Shown here in pieces: positions 43,591 to 53,297 of a DNA stretch of 64,000 nt (positions within the stretch are counted from its first letter, which is position 1; each line of letters begins with the position of its first letter). Source of the DNA: Deltaproteobacteria bacterium. Lineage in GTDB: Bacteria; Desulfobacterota; Binatia; UBA9968; JAJDTQ01. The DNA lies in NCBI GenBank assembly GCA_028818775.1, contig JAPPNE010000140.1:1-64000 (forward strand). The letters are read 5' to 3'. A program made the position numbers and the translations under genes. The notes beneath the pieces were generated by a model that worked only from the letters and a program-made list of their open reading frames with translations, was not told the origin of the DNA and searched no databases.

Positions 43591-44502
43591 ATGCCCAAGC
43601 TCCGCAGCCTCAGAGACGCCATCGCCCAGGAGGTCGAGGACGGCATGTCCGTGTTCATGGGGGCGGCTCTGGAGTCGCTGATTCCCTTTGCCGCCGGTTA
43701 CGAGATCATCCGTCAGCGCAAGCGCGGACTGACGCTGATGACCACCATCTCGGACATGCAGTTCGACCAGCTCATCGGCGCGGGGTGCGCGGACAAGGTG
43801 TGCGGTGCCTGGGTGGGCAACGTGGCGGCGGGCCTCGGGCACAACTACCGGCGCGCGGTGGAACGCGGCGAGCCGGGGCCGCTGGCGGTGGAGAACCATT
43901 CCAACTTCTCCATGGCCCTGGGCCTCAAGGCGGCGGCCATGGGCGTGCCGTATCTGCCCACAAGAACACTCATGGGCAGCGACTTCGGGGAGGAGGCTTC
44001 GTTCGCCGGCGTGCGGTGTCCGTTCACCGGAGAGCGCTTGCTGGCGGTGCGGGCGGTGAAGCCCGACGTTGCGATTCTGCACGTGCAGCGGACCGACGAG
44101 GAGGGCAACGCCCACGTGTGGGGCAACCTGGGGGTCACCCAGGACGCGGCCATGGCGGCGGGCAAGGTGGTGCTTACCTGCGAGGAGATCGTGCCGCACG
44201 AGGTGATATTAAGCGACCCCAACCGCACGTTGATCCCGGGTTTCCTGGTGGCGGCGGTGGCCTGTGTTCCTTTCGGCTCCCACCCGTCGCCGACCCAGGG
44301 GTACAGCCGCCGCGACGACGACTTCTACTTCGACTATCATGCCAAGTCACGGGACCGTGCCGGATTCGAAGAGTGGCTGAACCACTGGGTGCTGGGGGTG
44401 GAAGGCCAAGACGGTTATATCGAGCGGCTCGGCACCGAACGGGTCGCGCGCCTCAAACCCGATAGCGACTCCATGGCGGCGCCGGTGAGCTATGGGTACT
44501 AG
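43591..44502 (+). CDS. CoA-transferase subunit A (GctA/IpdA-like)
   Basis: A 303-residue family I CoA-transferase alpha-type subunit. GMSVFMGAALESLIPFAAGYE, LIGAGCADKVCGAWVGN and LLAVRAVKPDVAILHVQRTDEEGN are the usual blocks. It needs a beta subunit, which follows at 44772-45527. The enzyme moves CoA between a short acid and an aromatic or dicarboxylic acid; IpdAB in steroid/hydrolysis pathways and glutaconate CoA-transferase are the closest families. The ATG at 43591 is used rather than the long open frame that starts at 42802. A palindromic repeat separates it from subunit B. Confidence 0.87.
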   Translation: MPKLRSLRDAIAQEVEDGMSVFMGAALESLIPFAAGYEIIRQRKRGLTLMTTISDMQFDQLIGAGCADKVCGAWVGNVAAGLGHNYRRAVERGEPGPLAVENHSNFSMALGLKAAAMGVPYLPTRTLMGSDFGEEASFAGVRCPFTGERLLAVRAVKPDVAILHVQRTDEEGNAHVWGNLGVTQDAAMAAGKVVLTCEEIVPHEVILSDPNRTLIPGFLVAAVACVPFGSHPSPTQGYSRRDDDFYFDYHAKSRDRAGFEEWLNHWVLGVEGQDGYIERLGTERVARLKPDSDSMAAPVSYGY

Positions 44503-44535
44503 TGCCGCGTTCCAGGAAAGCTCCGATCGCCTGGG

Positions 44536-44648
44536 AATGGCGTCCTTCGACTTCGCTCCGCTACGCTCAGGACGAACGGAAAGAACTTCCACGCACCGTT
44601 CGTCCTGAGCGTAGCGGAGCGTCAGAGGAGCGAAGTCGAAGGGCCATT
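44536..44648. repeat. palindromic intergenic repeat, copy C (two arms)
   Basis: Left arm 44536-44579 and right arm 44596-44648 are reverse complements apart from an 11-base insertion (GTCAGAGGAGC) in the right arm. The shared cores GACGAACGG, GCTCAGGACG and CTTCGACTTCG identify it with the elements at 7246-7354 and 29899-29943. It lies within the 269-base gap between the two CoA-transferase genes; the rest of the gap shows nothing definite. Confidence 0.88.
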
Positions 44649-44771
44649 GAATCGCGGCGCTGGGAATGCTACCGGGTCTGGATCGGCGGCGGCGGAGGCA
44701 TCGCGACCCTTCCGTGACGGCCCCGGATTAAGCTTGCCCCGGGTTTGACTTGGGGTCCGGGGTGACGACCC

Positions 44772-45527
44772 ATGGACTACACGCGGCGAGAGCTCATGGT
44801 CATTGCAGCGGCGCGCGAGATTCGCGACGGCGAACGTGTCTTCGTGGGCATGCGCCTGCCGTTGCTGGGGTTCGCGGTGGCCAAGGAGTTGCACGCGCCC
44901 GCCGCCATCGGCATCTTCGAGAGCGGCGTGGTGCGGGACTGGCCGGCGTTGAAGCCCATCTTCACCATGAGCGATCCGCCCAACGTGGCCGGAGCGCTCT
45001 TCTGCTGCGGCCTCATCGAGGTCATGAGCCTGCTCCAGAGCGGGCGCGTGGAGATGGGGTTCATCGGTGGCGCCGAGGTCGATCGCCACGGCAACCTCAA
45101 CACCCATTGGGTGGGAGACGACGGACGGCGGCTGCGGCTTCCGGGTAGCGGAGGGGCCGCGGACATCGCCACCCTGGCGGGACGGTGCGTCATCATCATG
45201 AACCACGAGCGGCGCCGTTTCGTGCCCCGGGTGCAATACATCACCTCCCCGGGTTACGGCGACGGCGCCGGCTGGCGCGAGCGGCGCGGCCTTTCGGGCG
45301 GTGGCCCGAGCCGCACCATCACCAGCCTCGGCATCTTCTCCTTCGACCCGGCGACGCGGGAGATGCAGATCGAGACGTATCATCCCGGTGTCACCGTGCA
45401 GGAGATCCGGGACGAGACCGATTGGCCGCTGAAAGCGGTACCGGACGTCAGGGAGACTCCGGAACCGTCCCGGGAGGAGATCCTGGCCGTGAGAAAGTAC
45501 GACCCCGACGGCGTCTGGACATCCTGA
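44772..45527 (+). CDS. CoA-transferase subunit B (GctB/IpdB-like)
   Basis: A 251-residue beta-type subunit completing the enzyme with 43591-44502. GERVFVGMRLPLLGFAVAKE, IGIFESGVVRDWP (carrying the candidate catalytic Glu), GFIGGAEVDRHGNLNTHW and GGAADIATLAGRCVIIMNHE are family blocks. The gene follows its partner after 269 bases containing a large palindrome, an unusual distance for a tight heterodimer. Its substrate acid is unknown; nearby genes give no clear pointer beyond carboxylate metabolism. Confidence 0.87.
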   Translation: MDYTRRELMVIAAAREIRDGERVFVGMRLPLLGFAVAKELHAPAAIGIFESGVVRDWPALKPIFTMSDPPNVAGALFCCGLIEVMSLLQSGRVEMGFIGGAEVDRHGNLNTHWVGDDGRRLRLPGSGGAADIATLAGRCVIIMNHERRRFVPRVQYITSPGYGDGAGWRERRGLSGGGPSRTITSLGIFSFDPATREMQIETYHPGVTVQEIRDETDWPLKAVPDVRETPEPSREEILAVRKYDPDGVWTS

Positions 45528-45557
45528 CGCACGCTACGGACTCCTGATCGAAACACC

Positions 45558-47852
45558 ATGATCTTCGCCGTCCTCTCCGGTTTCGTCCTGGCCCTGCTGG
45601 CGCCGACCCTGTATCGGCTGAGCCCGCGCTGGTCGGGTGCCGTCTTCTCGATCTTCCCGGCGGTCCTGGCGCTCTATTTCCTGAGCCACATGGAAGCCGT
45701 GGTGGGCGGCGAAGCGGTCCGCGTCGCCTATCCCTGGATGCCGGCCATGGGGCTGGAGCTGTCGTTCAACCTGGACGGCCTCGGGCTCCTCTTCGCCCTG
45801 GCCATCACGGTGGTGGGGACGCTGATCATCGCCTACGCCGGCAGCTACCTTCACGGCCACCCGTCGCTGGCGCGCTTCTACCTGTTCATCCTAATGTTCA
45901 TGGCGTCCATGCTGGGCGTCGTGCTGTCCGACAACCTCATCGCGCTGTTCATCTTCTGGGAGCTGACCAGCGTCACCTCCTACTTCCTCATCGGTTTCGA
46001 GCACGACAAGGACACCGCGCGGGCGGCGGCCCTGCAGGCGCTGATCGTCACCGGCAGCGGCGGCCTGGCGCTCATGGCCGGCGTGCTGCTCATGGGGCAG
46101 ATCGGCGGCAGCTTCGAGATTTCTACCTTGGCCGCGGACAACGCCGCGCTGCAGGGACACCGGCTCTACCCGCTGGTGCTGGCGCTGGTGTTCGCCGGCG
46201 CGTTCACCAAGTCGGCGCAGGTGCCGTTCCACTTCTGGCTGCCGTCGGCCATGGAGGCGCCCACGCCGGTGAGCGCCTACCTGCACTCCGCCACCATGGT
46301 GAAGGCGGGAGTCTACCTGCTGGCGCGCCTGAGCCCGGTGCTGGGCGGCAGCGACATCTGGCTCTACGTGGTGACGGGCTTCGGCGCGGCCACCATGCTG
46401 GCGAGCGCGTACCAGGCGCTCTACCAGACCGACCTCAAGAAGATCCTCGCCTACTCCACGGTGAGCGTGCTGGGCACCCTCACCATGCTCATCGGCCTGG
46501 GCGACAAGCTGGCCATCAAGGCGGCCATGGTGTTCCTCATGGCCCACGTGCTCTACAAGGCCGCGCTCTTCCTGGTGGCCGGTTCCATCGACCACGAGAC
46601 CGGCACGCGCGACATCCGGCAACTCGGCGGGCTGCGCAAGACCATGCCCATCATCTGCGCCGGCGCGGCGGTGGGCGCCCTGTCCATGGCCGGGCTGCCG
46701 CCGTTCTTCGGCTTCGTCGGCAAGGAGACGCTCTACGAGGCGGTCACCCACGGCAACCTGCCGGTGACCGTGGTCGCCGTGCTCACCAGCATGCTGCTGT
46801 TCGCGGTGGCGTGGCTGGCGGGAATCCGGCCGTTCTCGGGCGCGGAGACCCACACGCCGAAGCATCCCCACGACCCGCCCTGGACCATGTGGCTGGGGCC
46901 GGTTTTCCTGGGCTGCCTCAGCGTCCTGTTCGGCCTGGTGCCGGTCCTCCCCGAGGCGCTCCTGTCCGCGGCGGCGGGGTCGGTGCTCGGCAAGCCCGTG
47001 AGCTTCCATCTCGCCCTGTGGCACGGCTTCAACGCGGTGCTGGTGCTGAGCCTCGCGACCTTCGGCCTGGGCGTGCTGGTCTACTGGCAACTCGAGAACC
47101 TCAAGCGGGTGACCGAGTTCGCGTTGCCCGCGGTGCGTCGCGGACCGTCCCACTGGTACGCGTTGTGGCTGCGCTTCCTGAACTGGTCGGCGGTGGGCCA
47201 GACCCGGGTACTGCAGAACGGCTACCTGCGGCTGTATCTCGCCACCATCATGACCGTGACCGCGGTGCTCGCCTGGTACACCTTCCTGACGTACGGAGAC
47301 GTCGCGGTGGTGGCCATGGACTGGGGCGACATCGGCGTGCACGAGTGGGTGGTGGGGCTGGTGGCGCTGGTGGGCGCCATCGCCACGGTGCGGGCGCAGA
47401 CGTTCCTGCGCGCGGTCATGGCCCTGGGCGTGGTGGGCTACAGCGTGGCGCTGATCTTCGTGCTCTACGGCGCCCCCGACCTGGCCATGACGCAGTTCCT
47501 GATCGAGACCCTGTCGCTGATCCTGTTCGTGTTCGTGTTCTACTACATGCCCCCGTTCAAGCGGTTCTCCAGGCGCGTGGTGATGGTGCGGCATGCGGTG
47601 ATCGGCACCGCGGTGGGCGCGTTCTTCACGCTGCTGGTGCTGGTGGCCACGTCGGTGCAGTGGCATCCCACCATCTCCACCTACTTCTCGGACAACTCGT
47701 ACCTGATGGGGCAGGGGCGCAACATCGTCAACGTGATCCTGGTGGACTTCCGGGGCTTCGACACGCTGGGTGAGATCACCGTGCTGGCGGTGGCCGGCAT
47801 CGGCGTGTACTCGCTCATCCGGTTGCGGCTCGGCAAGGGGAGGGGGTCGTGA
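45558..47852 (+). CDS. mrpA: Mrp Na+/H+ antiporter subunit A
   Basis: A 764-residue membrane protein related to NuoL. Its first part has the proton-pumping antiporter fold ([54 protein letters not shown], quoted in part: [12 protein letters not shown]). The C-terminal part carries the MrpA-specific added helices ([40 protein letters not shown]). With B-G it exchanges Na+ for H+, maintaining cytoplasmic pH and sodium balance. The start is ATG at 45558. The next gene begins within its stop (4-base overlap), indicating coupled translation. Confidence 0.94.
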   Translation: MIFAVLSGFVLALLAPTLYRLSPRWSGAVFSIFPAVLALYFLSHMEAVVGGEAVRVAYPWMPAMGLELSFNLDGLGLLFALAITVVGTLIIAYAGSYLHGHPSLARFYLFILMFMASMLGVVLSDNLIALFIFWELTSVTSYFLIGFEHDKDTARAAALQALIVTGSGGLALMAGVLLMGQIGGSFEISTLAADNAALQGHRLYPLVLALVFAGAFTKSAQVPFHFWLPSAMEAPTPVSAYLHSATMVKAGVYLLARLSPVLGGSDIWLYVVTGFGAATMLASAYQALYQTDLKKILAYSTVSVLGTLTMLIGLGDKLAIKAAMVFLMAHVLYKAALFLVAGSIDHETGTRDIRQLGGLRKTMPIICAGAAVGALSMAGLPPFFGFVGKETLYEAVTHGNLPVTVVAVLTSMLLFAVAWLAGIRPFSGAETHTPKHPHDPPWTMWLGPVFLGCLSVLFGLVPVLPEALLSAAAGSVLGKPVSFHLALWHGFNAVLVLSLATFGLGVLVYWQLENLKRVTEFALPAVRRGPSHWYALWLRFLNWSAVGQTRVLQNGYLRLYLATIMTVTAVLAWYTFLTYGDVAVVAMDWGDIGVHEWVVGLVALVGAIATVRAQTFLRAVMALGVVGYSVALIFVLYGAPDLAMTQFLIETLSLILFVFVFYYMPPFKRFSRRVVMVRHAVIGTAVGAFFTLLVLVATSVQWHPTISTYFSDNSYLMGQGRNIVNVILVDFRGFDTLGEITVLAVAGIGVYSLIRLRLGKGRGS

Positions 47853-48274
47853 ACTCGCTGATTCTCAGGACGGCCAGCCGGTTCCTGCTGATCCTGCTGT
47901 TCCAGTTCTCCATCTTCCTGCTGCTGCGGGGACACAACGACCCCGGCGGCGGCTTCGTCGGCGGGCTGGTGCTGGCTGCGGCGCTGACGCTTTACGCCAT
48001 CGCCTACGACGTGCGCTCCATGCGCCGCTTCCTGCCGTGCCGGGCGCAGACCATCATCGCCTGGGGGCTCTTGGCCGCGGCCCTGAGCGGCGTCTTCTCG
48101 ATGTTCAAGGGGCAGCCGTTCATGACCGGCCAGTGGACGCACGTCTACATCTTCGGCCTGGACCTCCACCTGGGCACGCCGCTGCTGTTCGACATCGGCG
48201 TCTACCTGACGGTGGTGGGCGTGGTGCTCATCGTCATCATCAGCCTGGCGGAGGAAGTGGAGGAGGACGACTGA
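47849..48274 (+). CDS. mrpB: Mrp antiporter subunit B
   Basis: A 141-residue integral subunit with four helices, carrying [20 protein letters not shown], the MrpB signature, and an acidic C-terminus EEVEEDD. The GTG start overlaps the mrpA stop by four bases, and its stop TGA overlaps the next ATG (TGATG). It is needed for the assembly of the antiporter complex. Confidence 0.94.
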   Translation: MNSLILRTASRFLLILLFQFSIFLLLRGHNDPGGGFVGGLVLAAALTLYAIAYDVRSMRRFLPCRAQTIIAWGLLAAALSGVFSMFKGQPFMTGQWTHVYIFGLDLHLGTPLLFDIGVYLTVVGVVLIVIISLAEEVEEDD

Positions 48275-48618
48275 TGGAAGCGCTCCTCGCCATCGTCATC
48301 GGCGTGCTCTATGCCTCGGGCGTCTACATGCTCATGCGCCGGAGCATCGTGAAGCTGATCATCGGGCTGGCGCTCCTGGCCCACGGCGCGAGCCTGCTGG
48401 TGTTCACCGCCGCGGGGCTGACGCGCGCGGTGCCGCCGGTGATCCCCTACGGAGAAAAGGCCGTCACCGGAGTGGCGGACCCGCTGCCCCAGGCGCTGAT
48501 CCTCACGGCCATCGTCATCAGCTTCGGCGTGCAGGCGTTCGCCATGGTGCTGGCCTACCGCGCGTACCAGACCGTGGGCACGGACGACCTCGACGACATG
48601 AAGGCAACGGACACGTGA
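48274..48618 (+). CDS. mrpC: Mrp antiporter subunit C
   Basis: A 114-residue NuoK-like three-helix subunit: [37 protein letters not shown] and [20 protein letters not shown] are characteristic. ATG at 48274 overlaps the mrpB stop by one base; the longer open frame is ignored. The TGA overlaps the GTG of mrpD. It contributes to the membrane core between A and D. Confidence 0.94.
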   Translation: MEALLAIVIGVLYASGVYMLMRRSIVKLIIGLALLAHGASLLVFTAAGLTRAVPPVIPYGEKAVTGVADPLPQALILTAIVISFGVQAFAMVLAYRAYQTVGTDDLDDMKATDT

Positions 48619-50114
48619 ACTCGCTCATCGTCCTGCCCATATTGCTCCCGCTGCTGGTGGGGGCGGCCTGCGTCGTGGCGTGGCGCTACGTGGCCGCGCA
48701 GCGCATCCTCACCCTGGCGGGCAGCATCGTCTACCTCGCGGTCTCCGTCGTCCTGCTCGAACGCGTGGCCAGCGAGGGCATCCAGGCGGTGCAGAAGGGC
48801 GACTGGATGGCGCCCTTCGGCATCACGCTGGTGGCCGACATGTTCAGCGCCGCCATGGTGGCCACCACCGGCGTGGTGACGCTCGTGATCGTGGTCTACT
48901 CGCTGGGCAGCATGGACCGCCCCCGGGAGGCTTGGGGTTACTACCCGCTGTTCAACATCCTCATCATGGGCGTGTCCGGCGCCTTCCTCACCGGCGACAT
49001 CTTCAACCTGTTCGTGTGGTTCGAGGTGCTGCTGATCTCGTCCTTCGTGCTGCTGGCGCTGGGAGGCGAGCGCGCCCAGCTCGAGGGCGCCATCAAGTAC
49101 GTCACCTTGAACCTGGTGGCGTCGGCGTTCTTCCTGGCGGCGGTGGGAATCCTCTACGCCATGGCGGGGTCCCTCAACATGGCGGACCTGTCGGTGCGGC
49201 TCGGGGACGTGGCGCAGCCGGGGCTGGTGACCACCCTGGCGATCCTGTTCCTGGTGGCCTTCGGCATAAAGGGGGCCATCTTCCCGTTGTTCTTCTGGCT
49301 GCCGGCCTCCTACCACACGCCGCCGGTGGCGATCTCCGGCATCTTCGGCGGGCTGCTGACCAAGGTGGGCGTCTACGCGCTGATCCGCGTCTTCACGCTG
49401 CTGTTCCTGAACAACGTCGACTACACCCACACGATCATCCTCTGGGTCGGCGCCATCACCATGGTGACGGGCGTGCTCGGAGCCGTGGCCCAGTACGAGT
49501 TCCGCCGCCTGCTGTCCTTCCACATCGTGAGCCAGATCGGCTACATGGTCATGGGGCTCGGGTTCTTCACCCCGCTGGCGCTGAGCGGCACGGTGTTCTT
49601 CATCGTCCACAACATCTTCGTCAAGACCAACCTGTTCCTGGTGAGCGGGGTCTCGCACCGCATTCACGGCACCTACGACCTCAAGAAGCTGGGCGGCCTC
49701 TACCGCGCCCACCCGTGGGTGGGCATGCTGTTCCTGCTGTCGGCGTTGTCGCTGGCCGGGGTGCCGCCCCTGTCCGGGTTCTTCGGCAAGCTGGTGCTGG
49801 TCAAGGCCGGTCTCGGCATCGAGCAGTTCGTGGTGGTGGCCGCGGCCCTGGGGGTTAGCCTGCTGACGCTCTTCTCCATGACCAAGATCTGGGCCGAGGC
49901 GTTCTGGAAGCCCTTGCCGGAGGGCACCGAGACGCATGCGCCGGGCGCGGGCATGGGGCTCATGCTGGGCGGCATCGTGACCCTGGCCGTGCTCGCGGTG
50001 GTCATGGGCGTGGCCGCGGGACCGTTCTTCACGCTGGCGCAACAGGCGGGCGAGCAGTTGACGAACCCGGCGCCGTACATCGAGGCGGTGCTGCGGGTGA
50101 GGGGAGGGTCATGA
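48615..50114 (+). CDS. mrpD: Mrp antiporter subunit D
   Basis: A 499-residue NuoM/N-like antiporter subunit with about fourteen helices: [41 protein letters not shown] and [21 protein letters not shown] include the conserved charged residues (Glu and Lys) used in ion movement. The GTG start overlaps the mrpC stop. It forms the second ion-translocating half together with MrpA. Confidence 0.95.
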   Translation: MNSLIVLPILLPLLVGAACVVAWRYVAAQRILTLAGSIVYLAVSVVLLERVASEGIQAVQKGDWMAPFGITLVADMFSAAMVATTGVVTLVIVVYSLGSMDRPREAWGYYPLFNILIMGVSGAFLTGDIFNLFVWFEVLLISSFVLLALGGERAQLEGAIKYVTLNLVASAFFLAAVGILYAMAGSLNMADLSVRLGDVAQPGLVTTLAILFLVAFGIKGAIFPLFFWLPASYHTPPVAISGIFGGLLTKVGVYALIRVFTLLFLNNVDYTHTIILWVGAITMVTGVLGAVAQYEFRRLLSFHIVSQIGYMVMGLGFFTPLALSGTVFFIVHNIFVKTNLFLVSGVSHRIHGTYDLKKLGGLYRAHPWVGMLFLLSALSLAGVPPLSGFFGKLVLVKAGLGIEQFVVVAAALGVSLLTLFSMTKIWAEAFWKPLPEGTETHAPGAGMGLMLGGIVTLAVLAVVMGVAAGPFFTLAQQAGEQLTNPAPYIEAVLRVRGGS

Positions 50115-50584
50115 CCGTCCTCTTGTGGAACATCATGCTGGCGCTGAGCTGGGCGGCGTTGACCGAGGAGGTGTCGGCGCTGAACCTCGCCGTCGGTTTC
50201 GTCATAGGCTTCGCGATCCTGTACGCGGTGCGCCGGCTGCTGCGGCCGTCGCGGTACTTCGAGAAGCTGTGGCAGGGAGTCCGGCTCGGCTCGCTGTTCG
50301 CCTGGGAGCTGCTGCTGGCGAACCTGCGCATCGCCTACGAGGTGGTGACGCCGTCGCACAGCATGAAGCCCGGCGTGGTGGCGATCCCGCTGGACGCGGA
50401 GACCGACGCCGAGATCACGTTGCTGGCGAACCTCATAACCCTGACTCCGGGCACCCTGAGCCTGGACGTGTCGGACGACCGGCGCGTGCTCTACATTCAC
50501 GCCATGTACGTGGACGATGCCGAGGAGCTGCGCCGGTCCATCAAGGACGGTTTCGAGAAACGCGTCCTGGAGTTGCTGCGATGA
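50111..50584 (+). CDS. mrpE: Mrp antiporter subunit E
   Basis: A 157-residue subunit with two N-terminal helices ([12 protein letters not shown] between) and a soluble C-terminal part: [20 protein letters not shown] and [20 protein letters not shown] are the MrpE signature. The ATG overlaps the mrpD stop by four bases and the stop overlaps mrpF's ATG. Confidence 0.94.
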   Translation: MTVLLWNIMLALSWAALTEEVSALNLAVGFVIGFAILYAVRRLLRPSRYFEKLWQGVRLGSLFAWELLLANLRIAYEVVTPSHSMKPGVVAIPLDAETDAEITLLANLITLTPGTLSLDVSDDRRVLYIHAMYVDDAEELRRSIKDGFEKRVLELLR

Positions 50585-50850
50585 CGACCCTGGCCTTCGT
50601 TCTGCTCGGGGTGCTGAGTCTGGGCATCGTGCTGGCGTTCGTCCGACTCCTGCGCGGTCCCAACATCCCGGACCGGCTGGTGGCGCTGGACCTGCTGACC
50701 ACCGTGGGCGTGGGCATCGCCGCCCTCTACTCCATCGCCTTCGACGAGCCGGTCTACCTGGACGTGGCCATCGTGCTGGCGCTGGTGGCGTTCCTGGGGA
50801 CGGTGACGTTCTCTCGCTACATCGAGAAATGGGCACACCATGGCGACTGA
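50581..50850 (+). CDS. mrpF: Mrp antiporter subunit F
   Basis: An 89-residue three-helix subunit with LLRGPNIPDRLVALDLLTTV and AIVLALVAFLGTVTFSRYIE, both typical of MrpF. ATG at 50581 overlaps the mrpE stop (ATGA), so the longer open frame upstream is not used. It overlaps mrpG by eleven bases. Confidence 0.93.
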   Translation: MTTLAFVLLGVLSLGIVLAFVRLLRGPNIPDRLVALDLLTTVGVGIAALYSIAFDEPVYLDVAIVLALVAFLGTVTFSRYIEKWAHHGD

Positions 50851-51187
50851 CATCATCTGCGCCGCGTTCATGATCATCGGCACCGCCTTCATGTTCCTGG
50901 GGTGCGTGGGCATCCTGCGCATGCCGGACCTGCTCACCCGCATGCAGACCGCCACCAAGCCTCCTACCCTGGGCGTGTTCTGCCTGATGGTTTCCGCGGC
51001 GATCTACTTTCCGGAAATCGGCGTCACCATCCGGGTCCTGGCCATCACGCTCTTCGTCTTCCTCACCGCCCCCGTGGCCGCGCACATGATCGGGCGGGCC
51101 GGCTACCAGGTGGGCGTCAAGTTCTGGAAGGGGACGGTGATGGACGAGCTGAAGGACAAGTACCGCGGCACGTCCATCGACTCGTGA
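50840..51187 (+). CDS. mrpG: Mrp antiporter subunit G
   Basis: A 115-residue three-helix subunit. FMFLGCVGILRMPDLLTRMQ and ATKPPTLGVFCLMVSAA are the MrpG signature, and the C-terminus is charged. It completes the seven-gene operon A-G in the standard order. It converges on the CaCA exchanger gene. Confidence 0.94.
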   Translation: MATDIICAAFMIIGTAFMFLGCVGILRMPDLLTRMQTATKPPTLGVFCLMVSAAIYFPEIGVTIRVLAITLFVFLTAPVAAHMIGRAGYQVGVKFWKGTVMDELKDKYRGTSIDS

Positions 51188-51208
51188 CGGCGGGACCCGC
51201 TTGTCCGA

Positions 51209-52150
51209 TCAGACGTTGGTGAGCGGACCGTACTCCATGACGATGTACAGGGTGTAGACGACGAGGCAGAGCGCGCCCGCCAACCGTCCGAGCCGCCCGC
51301 GAAACGCCAGCCACGAGATCAGCACGACCGTCGCGCCCAACATCGTCCAGATGGCGAGGTGGAGCAGGTGCGGCGGAACGTCCAGCGGATGGACGGTGGC
51401 GACCAGGCCGCCGATGGCCAGGAGGTTGAAGATGTTGGCGCCGAGCACGTTGCCCACCGCCACCTCCGAATGCCCGCGATAGGCGGAGACCACCGCCGTG
51501 GCAAGCTCCGGCAGCGACGTGCCGACGGCGACCACCGTCACGCCGATGACCGCCTCCGACACTCCCAGCAGGCGCGCGAGCCCGATGGCGCCTTCCACCA
51601 GCAGGTGCGATCCCGCGACCAGGCAGCCGAGCCCGACGGCAAGCGTGCCCACAGTCATCCAGACCGGACGGTCGGCGGCATCCTCGTCCGTCCCCGCCTC
51701 GGGAGGGTTGCGGCGGGCGCGGCGGACGGAAATCACCGTGAACGCGACGAGGCAGGCCAGCAGCAGCACGCCGTCGATCCGGCTCAGACTGCCCGCCATC
51801 CCGAGTATGATGAAGAGCGCCGCCACCCCGGTGGCGACGGCCCCTTCGAAGCGCACCTCGCGCGGGTTCACCACCATCGGGCAGACGCAGGCGGCGGCCC
51901 CGAGGATCAGCAGCAGGTTGCAGATATTGCTGCCGACGATGTTCCCGATGGAGATGCCGGGGGCGCCGCGAAGGGCTGCATCCAGGCTCACCAGCAGCTC
52001 CGGCATGGTGGTGCAATAGGCCACCACGGTGAGCCCGATGATCAGGGGCGAGACGCCGAAGCGCCGCGCAAGCTGGACCGCGCCCCGCAACACGAACTCC
52101 GCCCCGCCCATGAGCAGGACGAAGCCACCGGCCAGTTCGAGATAAATCAT
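51209..52150 (-). CDS. CaCA-family Na+/Ca2+ exchanger (YrbG-like)
   Basis: A 313-residue exchanger with about ten helices and two alpha repeats. The second, GVTVVAVGTSLPELATAVVS with GNVLGANIFN, is canonical. The first reads GLTVVAYCTTMPELLVSLDA with GNIVGSNICN, where the usual GTS is CTT. The acidic residue of each PEL, essential for Ca2+ binding, is kept. ATG at 52150 is chosen because the further upstream frame lacks similarity. It removes Ca2+ using Na+ or H+ and sits next to the sodium-extruding Mrp operon, so their cation roles may be linked. The altered first motif is unusual but seen occasionally. Confidence 0.88.
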   Translation of the reverse strand: MIYLELAGGFVLLMGGAEFVLRGAVQLARRFGVSPLIIGLTVVAYCTTMPELLVSLDAALRGAPGISIGNIVGSNICNLLLILGAAACVCPMVVNPREVRFEGAVATGVAALFIILGMAGSLSRIDGVLLLACLVAFTVISVRRARRNPPEAGTDEDAADRPVWMTVGTLAVGLGCLVAGSHLLVEGAIGLARLLGVSEAVIGVTVVAVGTSLPELATAVVSAYRGHSEVAVGNVLGANIFNLLAIGGLVATVHPLDVPPHLLHLAIWTMLGATVVLISWLAFRGRLGRLAGALCLVVYTLYIVMEYGPLTNV

Positions 52151-52349
52151 GAGGGTCTTCGGGCCTGTCTCGCAGGATCGGGCGGTTCGAGGTTGAGTTC
52201 GCGGGACCGGGACGGCCCGAGGTTGATCTTCAATAGTCCGATAACCGGCGTGAGTCAAATCCGCGAATCCACCAGGAGAGGCAAGGGGGCGCTGGAAGAT
52301 GCACCGTGCCATCTGGTAGTGTCAGTAACGGACAAGGAGACGGAAGGAC

Positions 52350-53270
52350 ATGGGAATCGGCATCGGCATCGGCTTCACCGGCTGGCCCTTCGGAGAGCCC
52401 AACCCCGAGGCATTCTGGAGCGCCGTGGACCTGGCGGAAAACCTGGCCATCGACTCGCTGTGGCTGAGTGATCGCGTGGTGTCGGAAACCCTGAGCCTCG
52501 AGCCCGTGGTGGCGCTCTCGTGGGTGGCCGCGCGTACCCGCAAGATGAAGTTCGGCACCAGCGTCATGGCCCTCCCGCTCAGGAACCCCACCGTGCTGGC
52601 CAAGGAGCTCGCCACCCTGGACTTCCTGTCGGGCGGACGGCTGCTGCTGGCCGTGGGTCTCGGCCGCGACGACGACACCGAGCTTCAGGCCTGCGGCATC
52701 CACCGCGCCGAGCGCGCCGGCCGCACCGAGGAAATGGTGCATCTTCTGCGCGCCCTGTGGTCCGGCAACAACGTCAGTTTCGAGGGGAAGTACTACCACC
52801 TCGAGGACGTCTCCATTCAGCCCAAGCCCGCCCAGGCCGATCCGCCCATCTGGGTCGGCGGACGAAGCGGCCCCGCCTTCCGCCGCACCGCCCGCCTGGC
52901 CGACGGCTGGCTGGCCTCCCAGATGCTGCCCGCGGAAGTGGAGACCGCCATCGCGCGCATCCGGAAACACGCCGACGACTACGGCCGCCGCATCGACCAC
53001 GACCATTTCGGCGTGCTCTTCAACTACTGCTTCGCCAAGGATTCAGAGGAAGCCGCCCGCATCGCCCGCCCCCACGCCCTGCGCAACCGCACCGACGTGG
53101 AGTTCACCGAAACCTCCGCCCTGGGCACGGCTCAGGACATCACCGCCGCCATCCAGCGCTTCATCGACGCCGGCGCCTCCAAGTTCGTCGCCCGCCCCGC
53201 CTGCCCCCCCGAAGCCATCCACGACCAACTCCGCCGCCTCGGCACGGAGATCATCCCGCGGTTCGCCTGA
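52350..53270 (+). CDS. LLM-class (luciferase-like) flavin-dependent oxidoreductase
   Basis: A 306-residue luciferase-like monooxygenase-fold protein. SLWLSDRVVS, FGTSVMALPLRNPTVLAKELATLD (quoted in part: FGTSVMALPLRNP), FLSGGRLLLAVGLGRDD, GKYYHLEDVSIQPKP and PPIWVGGRS are typical of the F420/FMN-dependent branch. It would oxidise or reduce a small molecule with FMNH2 or coenzyme F420; which cofactor cannot be told. A GGAAGGA site precedes the ATG. It stands alone between convergent genes. Confidence 0.85.
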   Translation: MGIGIGIGFTGWPFGEPNPEAFWSAVDLAENLAIDSLWLSDRVVSETLSLEPVVALSWVAARTRKMKFGTSVMALPLRNPTVLAKELATLDFLSGGRLLLAVGLGRDDDTELQACGIHRAERAGRTEEMVHLLRALWSGNNVSFEGKYYHLEDVSIQPKPAQADPPIWVGGRSGPAFRRTARLADGWLASQMLPAEVETAIARIRKHADDYGRRIDHDHFGVLFNYCFAKDSEEAARIARPHALRNRTDVEFTETSALGTAQDITAAIQRFIDAGASKFVARPACPPEAIHDQLRRLGTEIIPRFA

Positions 53271-53297
53271 CGACTGTCATTCCTCCAAAAACGCGGC

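Noticed and set aside
45891-47666. Minus-strand frame of 591 codons opposite mrpA
   Set aside because: Gln/His/Arg-rich shadow; mrpA has all expected motifs and the operon order confirms it.
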